A stretch of 64,000 bases of DNA from Rhytidiadelphus loreus (taxonomy: Eukaryota > Streptophyta > Bryopsida > Hypnales > Hylocomiaceae): the NCBI GenBank assembly GCA_947034895.1, contig OX344764.1, positions 55,595,348 through 55,659,347 of the forward strand. The letters run 5' to 3'. Position 1 is the first letter of the stretch. Each line of letters begins with the position of its first letter. Position numbers and translations under genes: made by a program. Below, one piece after another: positions 1-11,863 of the stretch. Below the pieces are notes generated by a model. It made no database searches. It was not told where the DNA came from and saw nothing but the letters and a program-made list of their open reading frames with translations.

Positions 1-891
1 TCCGGTCTTTCTGATGATCCATAAGTGGAATCCAGGTTGCTCATCCGGTTCCGGTTTCTTGGCAGACTAGAAAACTTAAGAGTTTCCTTAACTAAATTAT
101 CTATTTAGTTTCACTACCCTATTGACTAAGCCTTAATTTTGATCAAATATTCAACTTCTCCTCTTTGAAACGAAAAAAATGTATCAAGACTTATCCCTTT
201 ATCTGGATTTTTTAGTAACTATTTCCTATTTCCATTTTCAGGTTCCCACAATTTTCTACTAATGAAGCATGACTATTAAGACAGAAATTGAAGATAGAAG
301 CCACACAAAAGTGTGAGGATCCCAAGTAAGGCCATGTCCAGCTAGTTGAACCACACCATGATCGAATGAAATTTCCAGCGGATCCTAATGAATTTGCTAA
401 AAATACAGAAGCCGAACAAGCATATATCACTCAAAGCTTGTAAGCATAACTATAAAAAACTTACGCTTTCTAATTTCAAACAAACTAGTTCCTTGAACGA
501 TCACGGTGTTAGATCCTCCCTTTAGTTTTCAAGTCCTACGAAATCTGTTGCTTGGAACGATCTTCCGGCGGTTTAGGAAACCAACTCATTCTAGTCTTTT
601 TGAATCAGTTGGTTGAGACAACCTTCTTGTTACATCGTCAATACACTCAGCCATTGACAAGCTAAGTAGCCTCCTCAATTATTGTCAAAATCAAACACTG
701 CCTACAAGGGTTGGAAACCAGATACGGAAAATTACATAATTTCAAATGACAAGTGAATTGCTAAAGTAAAAGATAATGGATATACAGACCTGAGTGTTCT
801 CGGAAGATGTGTCTTCAAATCCAGGATCTTCCTCTCCTAGTCTCGGAAATAGAACTTCATCACGCGCGCTCCGCCGTGTATATCTCACCAT
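1..891 (-). CDS. 5' part of an unrecognised spliced gene, runs off the left edge
   Basis: I infer a minus-strand gene from two exon-like pieces. The first starts at an ATG at 891-889 and stays open for 34 codons to 790, where a GT donor follows (789-788). It is rich in charged residues (MVRYTRRSARDE at the start, EEDPGFEDTSSENT near the end). A good acceptor (TTCTCTGCAG on the minus strand) lies just upstream of the ATG, so the leader may contain an intron. The second piece starts at about 57, after a pyrimidine-rich stretch ending in AAG, and keeps the same phase for 19 codons to the window edge (EPDEQPGFHLWIIRKTG). I do not recognise the product. The second exon is also open in another frame, and no complete domain is visible. 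This is a gene model to test, not an established gene. Confidence 0.35.
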
Positions 892-3800
892 AGTGTTGCG
901 TGGGAGCTGCAGAGAACACAGAAGCATGAGAATGAAGATGCTAACTTCAAGGATGGGAATTGGTGTTATTTGTATCTCAGTGAGTAGATTCCACTATTGC
1001 AGATCCAGAAAATATAGCGGCTCATGACTTCTTTGGAAGCTTGTTGATAATTGATGCTCAGTGAAGCAAAATTTCTGCAATTCTCCTGGATTCACAGTTA
1101 GTAGAAGCACGATGACTTGCTAAATTATGCCATTTTTGAATTGTTGCTTTATTCCTAAAGAGACAAAAAATCTGAATTAAATTCACTCTCTTTGGCTCTA
1201 CTTTTGAGTTGTAGCACTACCAAGAAAGTCGGGTCCTTTAATTCAAATCATGTGGTGCAGGTGAGTGGGAGCAGGAGTAGGTCCAAGTGTTGCATGTCGA
1301 ATCTTGCGGTCAAGCTCAGTGACATCAAGGTAATATTGATGGTGCAGGTCGGCGCCAACAGGCCAAAATTTATGGCGCTAGTTGGCGGAAAGTCAGCGCA
1401 AGTTGGTTAAAGGCAACGGCGAATAAAATAATGAGTGAGGATATTCTAGATTTTAGGACTTCATAGAATGTCAAATACCGTGATCAGCCACGTTGATCAA
1501 CCTTAATAGAGATAGCCTTTCATTAGAGACATTGCTTACGTTAGTTACGTATCTTCATTAATTTATTTGTTATTGCAATACGGCCATAACCTCTTTCCAT
1601 TTCTAACTATTAATATAAGAAGGAATGTTGTGATCCAAAGTACTTCATTACATTAAAGAATCTTGCAAGGAAGACCAATGCTCTCTCAGAGTTTGTACTA
1701 TTGTGCTTCAGTTCTTCATGTGCAAGAATGAATGCATGATTTTTGGAAGGAGTATTCCTAACAGAAACATGCACTAATCGGAAAGAGGACCCCACTAGCT
1801 TCTTTGCCAAATGCCAGCCAAAAGTGTCTTTAGCACAATGATAACTAAACTATTCTCAATTCCAACCAAATAGGTATTTAGTACAAAGAATATTAGAACA
1901 TTTTTAAGAATGTTGTTAATATCTTCAGTCACTATTGAAATAACAAATTCTAGGATTTTGATTATGTATGGCATGAAGTATGATATATTCAATATAGAAT
2001 GTCTCTATTCACTTAGTAATGAACAATGTAATTTTGTAATTAGTAGAATGCTATCCTATTTGTCATTGTGAATTTCACTATTTATGATCAAAAAATGGTG
2101 ACCTATTATTATATATGGCCAACTTTTAAACTAGTCAAAACTTAAAGAACAAAATAGTGAATTTATCAATCGTACAAAACGACATCATAATAAATATCAT
2201 AAATAACATAATGAAAAAGTAATTGAAACACTCATGTAAAAATTAATGTATGTGATGCATGAAAAATGTTGTACTGAGAATGTAAGTTTTATTCCACAGT
2301 TTAGCACAATAATAGGAGTAATGACATATTGAAGTGGAAGAGTTCAAATTGTTAAATTTTCTTTATAAAATGACGATTTCGAGATTAGTGTTGAATTATT
2401 TTAGATTTATTTAGAAATTAAATATGTCCTATTCACATAGCAAATTTAATTTTCAAATGTTTGAAGTTCTCATGGTGGTTAATTTATATGACTCTTTTTG
2501 CTATAACACTCATCTTTTGATTTTTAATCTTAGAAATTTTTTCTATTCAGGCCTTCTTAATAGTATATATGTTTTTTCAAAAATTTACTTTGTTTTAATT
2601 GAGTGTGGAAGTGGACAAATACATATGGACTTAACAAATTATATGATAATTCTTAGTAGGAGACGCACGTCCTGGAATGATCTAATGTTGCACAAGTTAT
2701 TTCCTATATTCAACACATACTTTCACATGCGATTTCTATGTCTTCATTTAATCCCTAAAAGACTATGTGCAAAATGGTTTGAAGTTTTAGTCTTGGTTAT
2801 CAATTTGGTAAGGTATTTCTATATATCAATTCAAAATTGACATCATCAACTCAAAGTTCATTTCTTTGTGTATTAATAAGAGGTTCACTTTTTTTGAAAT
2901 TCCATTTCATCTAAAATACGTTGTCTTAGTCTTCATCATTTCTATGAGTCCTATGATTTAATGTCATAGTCATTTGTCTTGAACATCATATATAAAATGT
3001 AGTATTGATTTTGAAATTATTGAAATTAAAAGAAGGGTAGGAAACCTAGTACTACATCTAAATGGTTTGAACATGCTTCAAATGAATGCTTCATATTCAT
3101 ATCCACAATTAGCAGGTATTCAACTAGCTTCAAGAATTAAACATGAGTCCATATTTCAAGATATCTTTGAAAGCATTTTAATTTTTGTAGAAAGTAAAGA
3201 ACAAAGCAAAGGTCGTTTGCACTAGAAAGAATAATCATCTTTTAATGTATAGAAGTATTTATTTTAAAAGGTGACTCAATGTATATTGTTGCTTACTTCT
3301 TATATGTGTAACATAATCTTTAATAACAACTTGTAGAATTGTCAATTAAATATCCTAGTATGAAGTGTGTACAAGGAGACCATGGATATGACCTCATGCT
3401 GTGAAAGATATTGTCATATAGAAAACTGCGTTAACGAAATTTAAACTTCCATACATGCTAAGGACTCACAATAAGATAAATGAGATATAACAATACTTAC
3501 ATGCATAACTTCTTCTTCTTCCAAAACATTTGGTATGTTACCCATACTATCAGACGTCGCTTGCAAGGAATCCAAATCCTGCTTGACACTATATATCTTC
3601 CTCTGCACCACTACCTCCTCCGAAGCGAAGTACTTTCCTCAAGTTCCCGGGTGCCGCCTCACTGGTTTTGGACACAGTTCTCTTTCCTTAAGTCATTCTA
3701 GATCTCTTAAGTGCCTTTGAAGATGAAAAATAAAAAGACCTTTGCCTCCTACGCTTCTTTGACTGATTTGAAACAAAAACGAAGAGCTATGGATGTCTAG

Positions 3801-4283
3801 GAGCATGAAGAAAAATGAAACTACATCAAAACTATATATCACTGTGAAATGCAAGAAGAAGAAGTTCACTCAGGCGGCATGGAAGACAATGAGGTTTGTA
3901 GAAGTGGACATCACTTATATTATGTACAAGAGGCCTTTGCATTAATTTCATACCAAACCATCCTAGAGTAGGTCTATGACAGACGCCTCCATAAGAAATA
4001 ACTACAGAGGCGCCTACCAACTCTTCTAATGCGCTGCCAAGTGATTATCCAATGCAACAAGAAAAATAAATACTGCTCTCACATTCACTTTATTGATTAT
4101 ACAAATTCACAAAAAGGCCTAATATTAATTAGTATTGCGGCACATCCGCACATGTATTTAAAGTGCATTCTATTGTAATGTACCTGACAGTACAGCCTGT
4201 ATGCATTTAATGTTTTCTAGAAAACAGTTTTCTAGGTGAGTTTGGAAGGTGGATACATGTACAGTGACATCCTTTAAGATGAG
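892..4283. other. Intergenic, no supported gene
   Basis: AT-rich DNA with many stops in all frames. The part near 892-1450 has somewhat higher GC and probably holds the leader and promoter of the minus-strand gene to its left. From about 1500 to 4280 I see no domain-like reading frame, no long inverted repeat and no clear tandem array. The open frames here are short (138 codons at most, AT-rich) and look like chance. Confidence 0.5.
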
Positions 4284-5945
4284 TTGTCCATCACCTGGGA
4301 GAAAGACACACTTTCCATCATTTACTTTGTTCTCCAATTCCATATTTTTTGTCATGGTCATGAAGTTCCCCTTATATTTTCTGTAAATGAAGGAGGACAT
4401 GCTAGAGTAAAGAGTCATCTTCTACATGTCCGCTTTAGATTTGTGAAGTCCTCCATCTATATTGAAGAAGAGAAGAAGTCAGAATTAAGAGAGTTGCAAC
4501 AGTTTGTTCATGTTGCAAAGTCTATGGAAGAAAGAAGACATTGTTGGTATCTTGCTTGTAGAAGCTATAGAGCTTACGAACTACCATTGTCTTTACTAGC
4601 TTTTTCAACCGAGATCCTAAGTTGTCAGTTAGATACATCTACCGTTAATATGTTGTACATCACTCACACAATTTCACCTAGTCAAACTCGCCCAATGATC
4701 CTCGTCCTTCCTAAAAATGGAATTCTTGAAGTAGTGAAGGTTGAGAGATTAGATCCTATCATAGAGTTGTCTAGTAATTCGGAAGGAGAGTCGTTTGATT
4801 TGACGCTTCCAAAAAAAGAGTACTTTGTTGAAACTTCATCAAGTGGAACGGGCTTTTTACGTTCTGTATCTTGTACCCCATCAAATAGTCCTGCGCAATC
4901 ATTGTTGTCTCGACCTCCGTTGCATCCAAATGTAGTTGACCAAGTGAGTAATAAACACATGAGTCTTTGAAATTATATATATATATAAATAATATGTGAA
5001 ATTATATAAATTCAATTGTACCATAATGGAGTGTTTAAAGAGACTAGGTAGTATGCATCGCTCTATGAATGAATTGTCCACAATGGACTTCAACAGTGTG
5101 AAGCACCATCTCGTGCAGTATCTTCTACTAGTTTTCAATGGAGATGTCATCTTCGAGTTGCCTCCATGTTGTTGTACTTCAACTTCATCGGCGGCCCGAA
5201 ATTTGGAAGGAATGGACAAGTGTTATGATAGACACCTGTGGTGCAAGTTTGTGACAACAAACATCCACAACTTTGACCACCTCAAATTCCGTAAGTCATA
5301 TTGCGCTAGTCATTTAGCTTGTGAAAATCCAAAGTGTGATTACTTGAAGAGGATTCATAAACACAACGAAATATAGTGGACATGTTATACGACTTTCCCT
5401 TTTGTAGTAGAAGATAGTCCTTCCAGTGATTGTACTCTAGTTTGCAAGCTTTACAAAATCACACCTAAGTGCCTTCACACATGTGATTCAAAGATGTACT
5501 ATTGCTATAGCGATAATCCAAAAATGACAAGGGTCGCTATTTACTTTGGAGAGCATAGTCACCTAGTTGCAAAAAGCATGTATAGAGATTCAACAGAAAA
5601 AATTTACGGACTCATTGCGGAGCAGGTGGCCCAACCACCACCAACCACCAACTCTACTTTAGCTCTTTCTGCTAGCGAAGACTTTCTAAGTGCATATTTA
5701 TTCCATGACGAAGAGGGAGAAAAAAATATGTTGAGGGGAGAAGAACTAGACGAGGTTATGGATTGTTTCCAATATTTCAATAGTCCAAACATTCATAATG
5801 TAATCTCTTCATTTTGTTCAAACAACCGGGGAGGGTTTTTTGATAATATCATGACTATGAAGGAGTCAAAGTTTGAATATATTCATGACAGCGTCTTTCC
5901 TGGACAAGGCAAAGAGAAGGTTTACATTTTCAAGATGCTTACTGA

Positions 5946-5983
5946 AGTGGAATGGACCTTGTGAAGTGGAATGGACCTTGTGA
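5946..5983 (+). repeat. 19-bp tandem duplication causing a frameshift
   Basis: AGTGGAATGGACCTTGTGA occurs twice back to back (5946-5964 and 5965-5983) inside the transposase relic. Nineteen is not a multiple of three, so the duplication moves the downstream frame. It sits where the readable protein changes frame. Confidence 0.85.
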
Positions 5984-6117
5984 AACACATGCAACCTGGA
6001 GGTGATCTTCAAAATGGGTGGGTTATGTTTGACCACATGAAGCATGTGAAAGATTGGACCACAATGGCTTGCCATGTATATGATCATCAATACAAGAAAG
6101 TCATGACTATTTCTACA

Positions 6118-6331
6118 CACTACAAGAAAAGTTGTCCAAAATGACAGAAACTCGTCCGAATCAACAAGTCCTAATTGACAAAAAATTGACAAATTTTTGT
6201 CGATTTGGACAAATTTCTGTTAATTCAATCAATTTTTTGTCCAAATCGACAAAAATTTGTCAATTTTTTGTCAATTAGGACTTGTTGATTTGGACCAATT
6301 TATGTCATTTTGGACAGCTTTTCTTGTAGTG
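6118..6331. mobile_element. CACTA-ended fold-back MITE, copy 1 (214 bp, TSD ACA)
   Basis: The element begins CACTACAAGAAAAG and ends CTTTTCTTGTAGTG, and is palindromic over almost its whole length. A 3-bp direct repeat ACA flanks it (6115-6117 and 6332-6334). A 5'-CACTA end with 3-bp target duplication is the mark of En/Spm (CACTA) transposons. It has no coding capacity, so it is a non-autonomous fold-back derivative. It lies inside the MULE relic; removing the element and one ACA leaves the surrounding frame continuous across the site. Confidence 0.93.
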
Positions 6332-6964
6332 ACATGTGATATGCAATCTGAAGATACAGAAATCCAAGTGCAGTTTTGGAAGTGCTTGAATGCTGTGATG
6401 TCACGGCATGGAGTCGATCACTAAATCTTCAAAGGATTCATGGTAGATAGTGCTATGGCTAATTGGAATGTAGTTTGTATAGTCTACGGTACTAGTTTTG
6501 CAAATGACAAAATGGAGAATCGAGAGAGGACATGCTTATTACACTAGAGTACATCTCTCTAGAAACACACACAAAAATTCATCAAGGAAGCATTCCAACA
6601 TCAACACAATGTACTTTTTAAACAATACAAAGATGCAAAAACTATGGAAGAAACAGAAACCCAGTACTTTGCCATTCAGTCATGGTGGTTATCGTCTGGA
6701 GTTGCCAAAGAAGATGCACTTCATCACTTGGACCATTGGCTTGTGTTTTGGCATTTTCGGTACTGATAGTGGGGAGGCTTCATGCAAATGGTAAGCTTAC
6801 ATGTTATTTAATATTTTTTTTTTGGTATTCAGAAATAAGAGTTTGCAATTTTGTAAAAGAAATAGTGAATTGCAGTATGTATGTTTTACTTTTGACAAAG
6901 TAAATTTGAAAACAAAAAAATTGATTTGTATTTTATTTTATTTTATTTTTTTATGAGACAAATT

Positions 6965-7051
6965 AAAAATGGGGGTACCGCAAGGTACTACAAAAACAAC
7001 CGTCGGACTTGACAATTGTTTTTGTAGTACCTTACATTACCCCCATTTTTT
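6965..7051. repeat. Short inverted repeat (87 bp hairpin)
   Basis: Left arm AAAAATGGGGGTACC...AAGGTACTACAAAAACAA (about 6965-7000) pairs with right arm TTGTTTTTGTAGTACCTT...CCCCCATTTTT (about 7016-7051) around a 15-bp loop. It may be a very small MITE inside the transposase relic. No clear target duplication beyond AT-rich flanks. A poly-C run (about 7064-7072) follows it. Confidence 0.75.
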
Positions 7052-7419
7052 ATTCATTTAATCCCCCCCCCCAAAAAAAAAATAAATGGGTTGTAGTTTT
7101 TAGCAACAACTTGGCTAATTCTTGTAATTTCTAATGGTATTGGAGTAATAAGTTTTATTATTTCATTGACTTTGAATTTGTTTGATGTCATTTGAAGAGT
7201 ATGTACATTTAGTTGTTTTGAGTTTATACTTGTTAACAATGACATTTCATTGAATGTGAGAAGTTATATACTTTTTTGAGGAAAAATGTATAGGATTTGA
7301 GTTTGGAGGAGATGGCCGACATGTCTTCTTGCAACCTGTCAGAAATCATTCACAACAAGTGGCTTCAAATGTCTGGAAATCGAGGAAACAATTTATTTGA
7401 TGCTACTTGTGATGACAGT

Positions 7420-7633
7420 CACTACAAGAAAAGCTGTCCAAAATGACAGAAACTGGTCCAAATCAACAAGTCCTAATTGACAAAAAATTGACAGATTTTT
7501 GTCAATTTGGACAAAAAATTGACCGAATTGACCGAATTTTGTCGAAATTGACAAAAATCTGTTAATTTTTTGTCAATTAGGACTTGTTGATTCAAACCAA
7601 TTTCTATCATTTTGGACAGTTTTTCTTGTAGTG
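7420..7633. mobile_element. CACTA-ended fold-back MITE, copy 2 (214 bp, TSD AGT)
   Basis: Starts CACTACAAGAAAAGCTG and ends in TTTTCTTGTAGTG, with flanking AGT at 7417-7419 and 7634-7636. It has exactly the length of the copy at 6118-6331 and very similar sequence, so both are recent members of one family. The reading frame of the host transposase relic continues on the far side (…ATCDD before, SIRARMQMTNY after) if the element and one AGT are ignored. Confidence 0.93.
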
Positions 7634-8329
7634 AGTATTCGTGCGCGGATGCAAATGACAAACTACCGTGCTTACTTGAAAGGACATGCCTATGGATCTG
7701 GTTCATCAAAGGGGGAGTTGAAGTTGAGAGCTACAAGACGAAGCGGAGACCCTAAAAAAATTGCAGAGGCATTGAACAACTTACTGCAACATGCTGGCTT
7801 CCAACTGCAAGAGCGCCCTACATTGTCCCCACGTCGACTATTCAATATGTCTAAGATATTTAAGAGTATTGTATGATCAGTCGCCTCCACAAGATGCAAA
7901 TGTGTATCCAATAGTTCGAAACAATCGAAGTATACGCCAAATTGCAAATGCACCAACTACTGAGCAGCGAAATAAGTGGGAGAGTGTTGGCAACATCAAA
8001 GGAGAAATATTGGGAGTGACCTTATTGCCTTTCCTAGAGTTAGTTGCAATTGTGTCACTGGAGACTAGATCTGACAGTAACAAAAATGTGTATCAAATTA
8101 CAGTGGATATGTATCCGTCCTGCACATGCTCGGACTTTATGAACATGGTTGTTTCAGCCATTGGAGATTGTCAACAATACATGAACTGTAAGCACTTGTA
8201 TTACCTATACCAATATTTTTGTAAGATGGACATCCATGAGGACAAATTCATTCACGCTCCAAGTTATAGCTACACTAAATTGAAGCTTCTTTTAATTAAA
8301 GCAAGGATCATTACAGTTTCAAAGTAGTC

Positions 8330-10850
8330 ATAGGCACTTTGTTGTAAGTGCTTAATTTTTTTGGTATTAATGTACATTTAGTACAATTGAAATGATATGA
8401 AGCATAGAAATGATACATGTTTATGCATCCATGAGACATTTATTGTTTATTATTTTATGTTTTTCTTTCTATTTACTTTCCATTTCTTTTTATTGTGGAC
8501 ATTCTCATTTTGGGTCCTTCATTCTCGAACTTAGCTTCCAATATTTTTTTTAAATTATTTTTTGATTTGATTTGATTTTTTAATCATTAATTTTTTTGCT
8601 TTTCATTTCTCTAATTGCTTTTTATTCTTTTACAAATTTATTTTGGTTTTTTTGAGAAGATTCTTTCTAATTTTTAAATTTTTTTTTCCAAGTAATGGTC
8701 ATTCCATTATATTTTTGAGAGTTCCATGAGACTTCAATGTGGTTGCCTAGGTCCAAATCCTATGAGGCACCAAATTATGGTAGTGGACATGATCTCTATA
8801 ATGAGTTCATAGGAAAGCATTGACATAGAGTAGCATTAATGGAGGCTACCTTGCACCCACCTTATCTTGGTGAGTCTCATTTGCAAAACATACTCTACTA
8901 TGTTTTATAAATAATTTGTAAGTATCTGCACATGAAGAATGTACTTGATGAATTGAATGCTAAATTATATACCATAGTTTTAAGTATTTTTCCAGATGGA
9001 AATGGCAAATGTGAGGCCATGCAAAAAAATTCTCGAAATCCACGGTAACAGGATCATTGGTCATAGGTCTTAGAATTTACTAAAAATAAAAAATCTTCTT
9101 CAAATTGGATATTGAAAATTGAAAAATTGATGAAAAAATCCAATAAAAAAATTTCAAGGCTCCATGCTCACCGTTCCAAGCTCACATGTTAGTGTCATTG
9201 ATCAAAAAGCTACAAAAGAAAATTCTTCATGATTTCATTGGTTTCATTGTCCTACAAAAGAACACTCTTTATGATTGATCTTTTAAGTTAAAATAGAATG
9301 ATTCAATTTTTTTGGCATTAATATCAATCTATCCAATCACATAACATTAGTTACTTTTTGTAAAATAAATCTAATTTGTTTCCACTTTGAGAAATTAATT
9401 AAAAAATACTTTGAAATTTTTGCAATAATGATCAAAATGTCATGAATCAAAGCTTCACATGTAGAATGTAATAATTAGGAATTATTCCAAATATTTCCTA
9501 CAAAATTAAGAAAAACACTAAATCACTAGAGCCTTTCCAAATTTGCAAAAAGGTTACAAATTTGTCTTTTTCATCTTTTGGGGACTAAGAAGGTTCAAAG
9601 TCTCTTAATTAATTTTTACAAGGATCCTCAAAACTATTTTCTTTACTTCGAATACTATAATCTTGTTATGAAATCCATACCTTTGAAATTTACTCAAGCC
9701 CATGCAGTTTTCATTTTTTCACTTTTTTCTCTTTGAAGTACTTTTTGTACTTTAGTAGATGGTTTTAGATATAATTAGTATTAGAAGAAAAAAAAAGAAA
9801 AAAAAGATCCTAGTAATATTATAAGTACTCTAACTTCCATTGCACATCTTATCCAAATCTTAATCCACCACTTGGAGTTCTCCAATTCCAAATTCTAAAA
9901 TACTTGTCTTCATTGGAACATATCTAATTCTAATGCATTGTTGAATGCTCTTACAATTTTGAGTTGGGAGCTATCTAACTCTAGTGCGCATATCAAACAT
10001 ATGAACCATACATCAACCATATATATAGACATTCTTTACTTGCACAATAACCATGATCAAATATAATTATATAGAGCACGTTTCTTTATGAATTAATTCA
10101 TCCATCAAGGCTCATGACAAATATAGCCATGGAACTCTCACTTTAGAAAGACATGGACCTATGACTAAGGTAGTCAAACAAAAATTATTTAATTCTTTTA
10201 TGAGTTGGTGTATTCTTCGTTTCTAAAGTTTCCTATAAGTTATTCATTAGACACTTTTAGTCCTTGATGTCCTTTATAAGTTAAGAACTAATAACAATGA
10301 TATTACATTACACTAAAATATTTAATTTAGACTACAACCACATTTCTTTTATACTAGAATTTTCAAATATCAAAACATTTTTCATTCATTTTCATTCATT
10401 TCCATCCATCTAGTCCTTAAACAATGAGAGCCTATGAATGTGCAAACAACCTCAATATCCTATGCTTTGTATTGTATGCTTTATTTTTCTACTAAGTATG
10501 AGTGGAAACTATTTTATTTTATTTTTAGAAATGGAATTATATATTATTTTATTTTTAGAGATGGAATTAGATATTGTTTTATTTTTAGAGATGAAATTAG
10601 ATAACTTCAAAGCTCCATACTCTAACAATCTTGCTTGTAGGAAATGATACATGGGTGGAACTTCATGAAATTGTTTAGAAATTGAATGGATTAATGTGAA
10701 GAGAAAAAGATAGAAGAAAGACCTTGAAAGTTCATTGCCAAAGGTTTGAACTTTGGGCTTAACCTTTGGAGGTTTAACACTATAACCAGCTGAAGACTCC
10801 AATTCCTATCATTTATTGCCTACTTTTAAAACCCATTTCTTTGGACTCTC
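8330..10850. other. Intergenic, AT-rich, no supported gene
   Basis: Runs of A and T, no domain-like frame. A piece near 9425-9480 (ATGTCATGAATCAAAGCTTC) resembles sequence inside the TTAA-flanked element at about 32092-32111, so an old repeat fragment may lie here. A 30-bp tandem repeat near 10517 is listed separately. Confidence 0.5.
10517..10606. repeat. Tandem repeat, 30-bp period, 3 units
   Basis: Units start at 10517, 10547 and 10577, each beginning TTTTATTTTTAGARATG. Units two and three differ from each other at only a few bases. The period is a multiple of three, which makes an open frame look like a repetitive peptide (FLEME…), but I take this as a by-product of the repeat. Confidence 0.85.
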
Positions 10851-10859
10851 ACTAAAGGT

Positions 10860-11863
10860 TTGGCCACTCACTCCCACGTCCTCTCAACTTGAACAACCAT
10901 AATGTGAAGAGGCCCCAGTCAATACAAACATGCCCAACGTACCAGGTGCTCCCACCCGCAGGCCCCGTGATCCTACCCGGGCCATCGCATCTAGGGAACG
11001 GGAAGGGAACCACACGGGAGCCTGGCGAGAACAAGAAAAGAACTTTCAGGGAACGTCAGAGAACATGAAAAGAACTGGGGGAACAGTTCCCAAGTGCTGG
11101 GCCTGCCGGCGGGACGACTTTCCAGCAACCTTGGGGCCCTACGACCGAGCTCACTGTGCTTGTTCCCCTCGTTGCCGGTTGCCTTTGTCGTCCTCGTCTA
11201 GTTCTCATTGCGTGCGCATTTTCTGCTTTCTGTTTTCCGTCGCCAACCAGATCTGCCGCTGTTTCGATCCCTAAGTCAATTTTTCCTTTTTCACGACCTT
11301 CTCCCATGTCCGTAACACTGGCACAGTAGTGGATCTCTGGCTTTTTGCAAACATTTCAACGCTTCTGCCTTTGTTGTACAAGCATTTTCTGCACACAGGA
11401 GGGAACCAGGTTCGTTGTGTGCGAGGTTTTGGAACTTGGAAGGCGCCAGACTTGGCAGCACTGCATGGGGAGCTTCTTCGTTGACGGCTGCGATTTCTGA
11501 ATCTGTAGAGGATTAGGGTTTGGTAACTCGAATTAGTATTTGGATTTGATCGAGTGATTGGGAAAGTTAGGGTTGAGTTGCAGCGTGGAATTTGTTAGGT
11601 GATGAGAGCGAGAGAGAGGGGATGCTATGACGGTTTCGTTTGGGAGATTCCGCGAGTAGTAGCCGGCGAGGTACCGATGGTGGCAGAATGGGTTGAGAAT
11701 GGGGCATTGGGAGAGACTGAATTGGAGTCCCTGCTGCATGGTGGCGTGCATTTTGAGGCGGGTGGGGTGGTGAGAGCACAATGAGGGCTGCGCGAACGGG
11801 CTTACTTCAGGGAGCAGCAGGCCGGACTCGGGCCTTGGTTGTTGAGGAGATTTTGTTGTCACC
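10860..11863 (+). promoter_or_regulatory. GC-rich promoter and leader region of the MAP3K gene
   Basis: Base composition rises sharply from the AT-rich desert at about 10860 and stays high to the start codon at 11864. The part from about 11150 on (pyrimidine-rich stretches, then TTAGGGTTTGG near 11512) looks like a transcribed leader. No TATA box can be assigned with confidence. A 114-codon open frame at 10930-11274 has no recognisable domain and is probably not coding. Confidence 0.45.

Larger units (their letters stand above)
4284..8327 (+). pseudogene. Decayed MULE-type transposase relic with SWIM zinc finger
   Basis: Several coding blocks on one strand belong together. Block 1 (4284-4943, about 220 codons) is open and ends at a possible GTGAGT donor. 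Block 2 (4996-5964) is one frame broken only by a TAG at 5374-5376. It carries a Cys/His zinc-cluster-like part (CLHTCDSKMYYC, then GEHSHLV), as in WRKY-GCM1/FLYWCH-like domains of Mutator-like transposases. Block 3 (from about 5966) shifts frame at a 19-bp tandem duplication and looks like part of the DDE core (FWKCLNAVMSRHG, then FKGFMVDSAMANW). Block 4 (6570-6760) contains KDAKTMEETETQYFAIQSWW-like coding sequence. The last blocks (7300-7875 and 7870-8327) end in a SWIM finger (CTCSDF, then CKHLYYLY). Stops, frameshifts and two MITE insertions show it is dead. The family is recognised from the motif order; no terminal repeats of the parent element were found. Confidence 0.7.

Noticed and set aside
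212..430. Minus-strand open frame of 72 codons rich in Ser and Trp
   Set aside because: It has no family resemblance and does not match the phase needed after the first exon of the left-edge gene.
6118..7633. Hairpins in the MULE relic as microRNA precursors
   Set aside because: The CACTA ends and exact 3-bp target duplications show they are transposon insertions; small-RNA production remains possible but is not evidenced.
10930..11274. 114-codon frame in the GC-rich region before the MAP3K gene
   Set aside because: Arg/Ser-rich composition without a domain; overlapping frames on both strands are equally open because the region is GC-rich. Better explained as promoter and leader.
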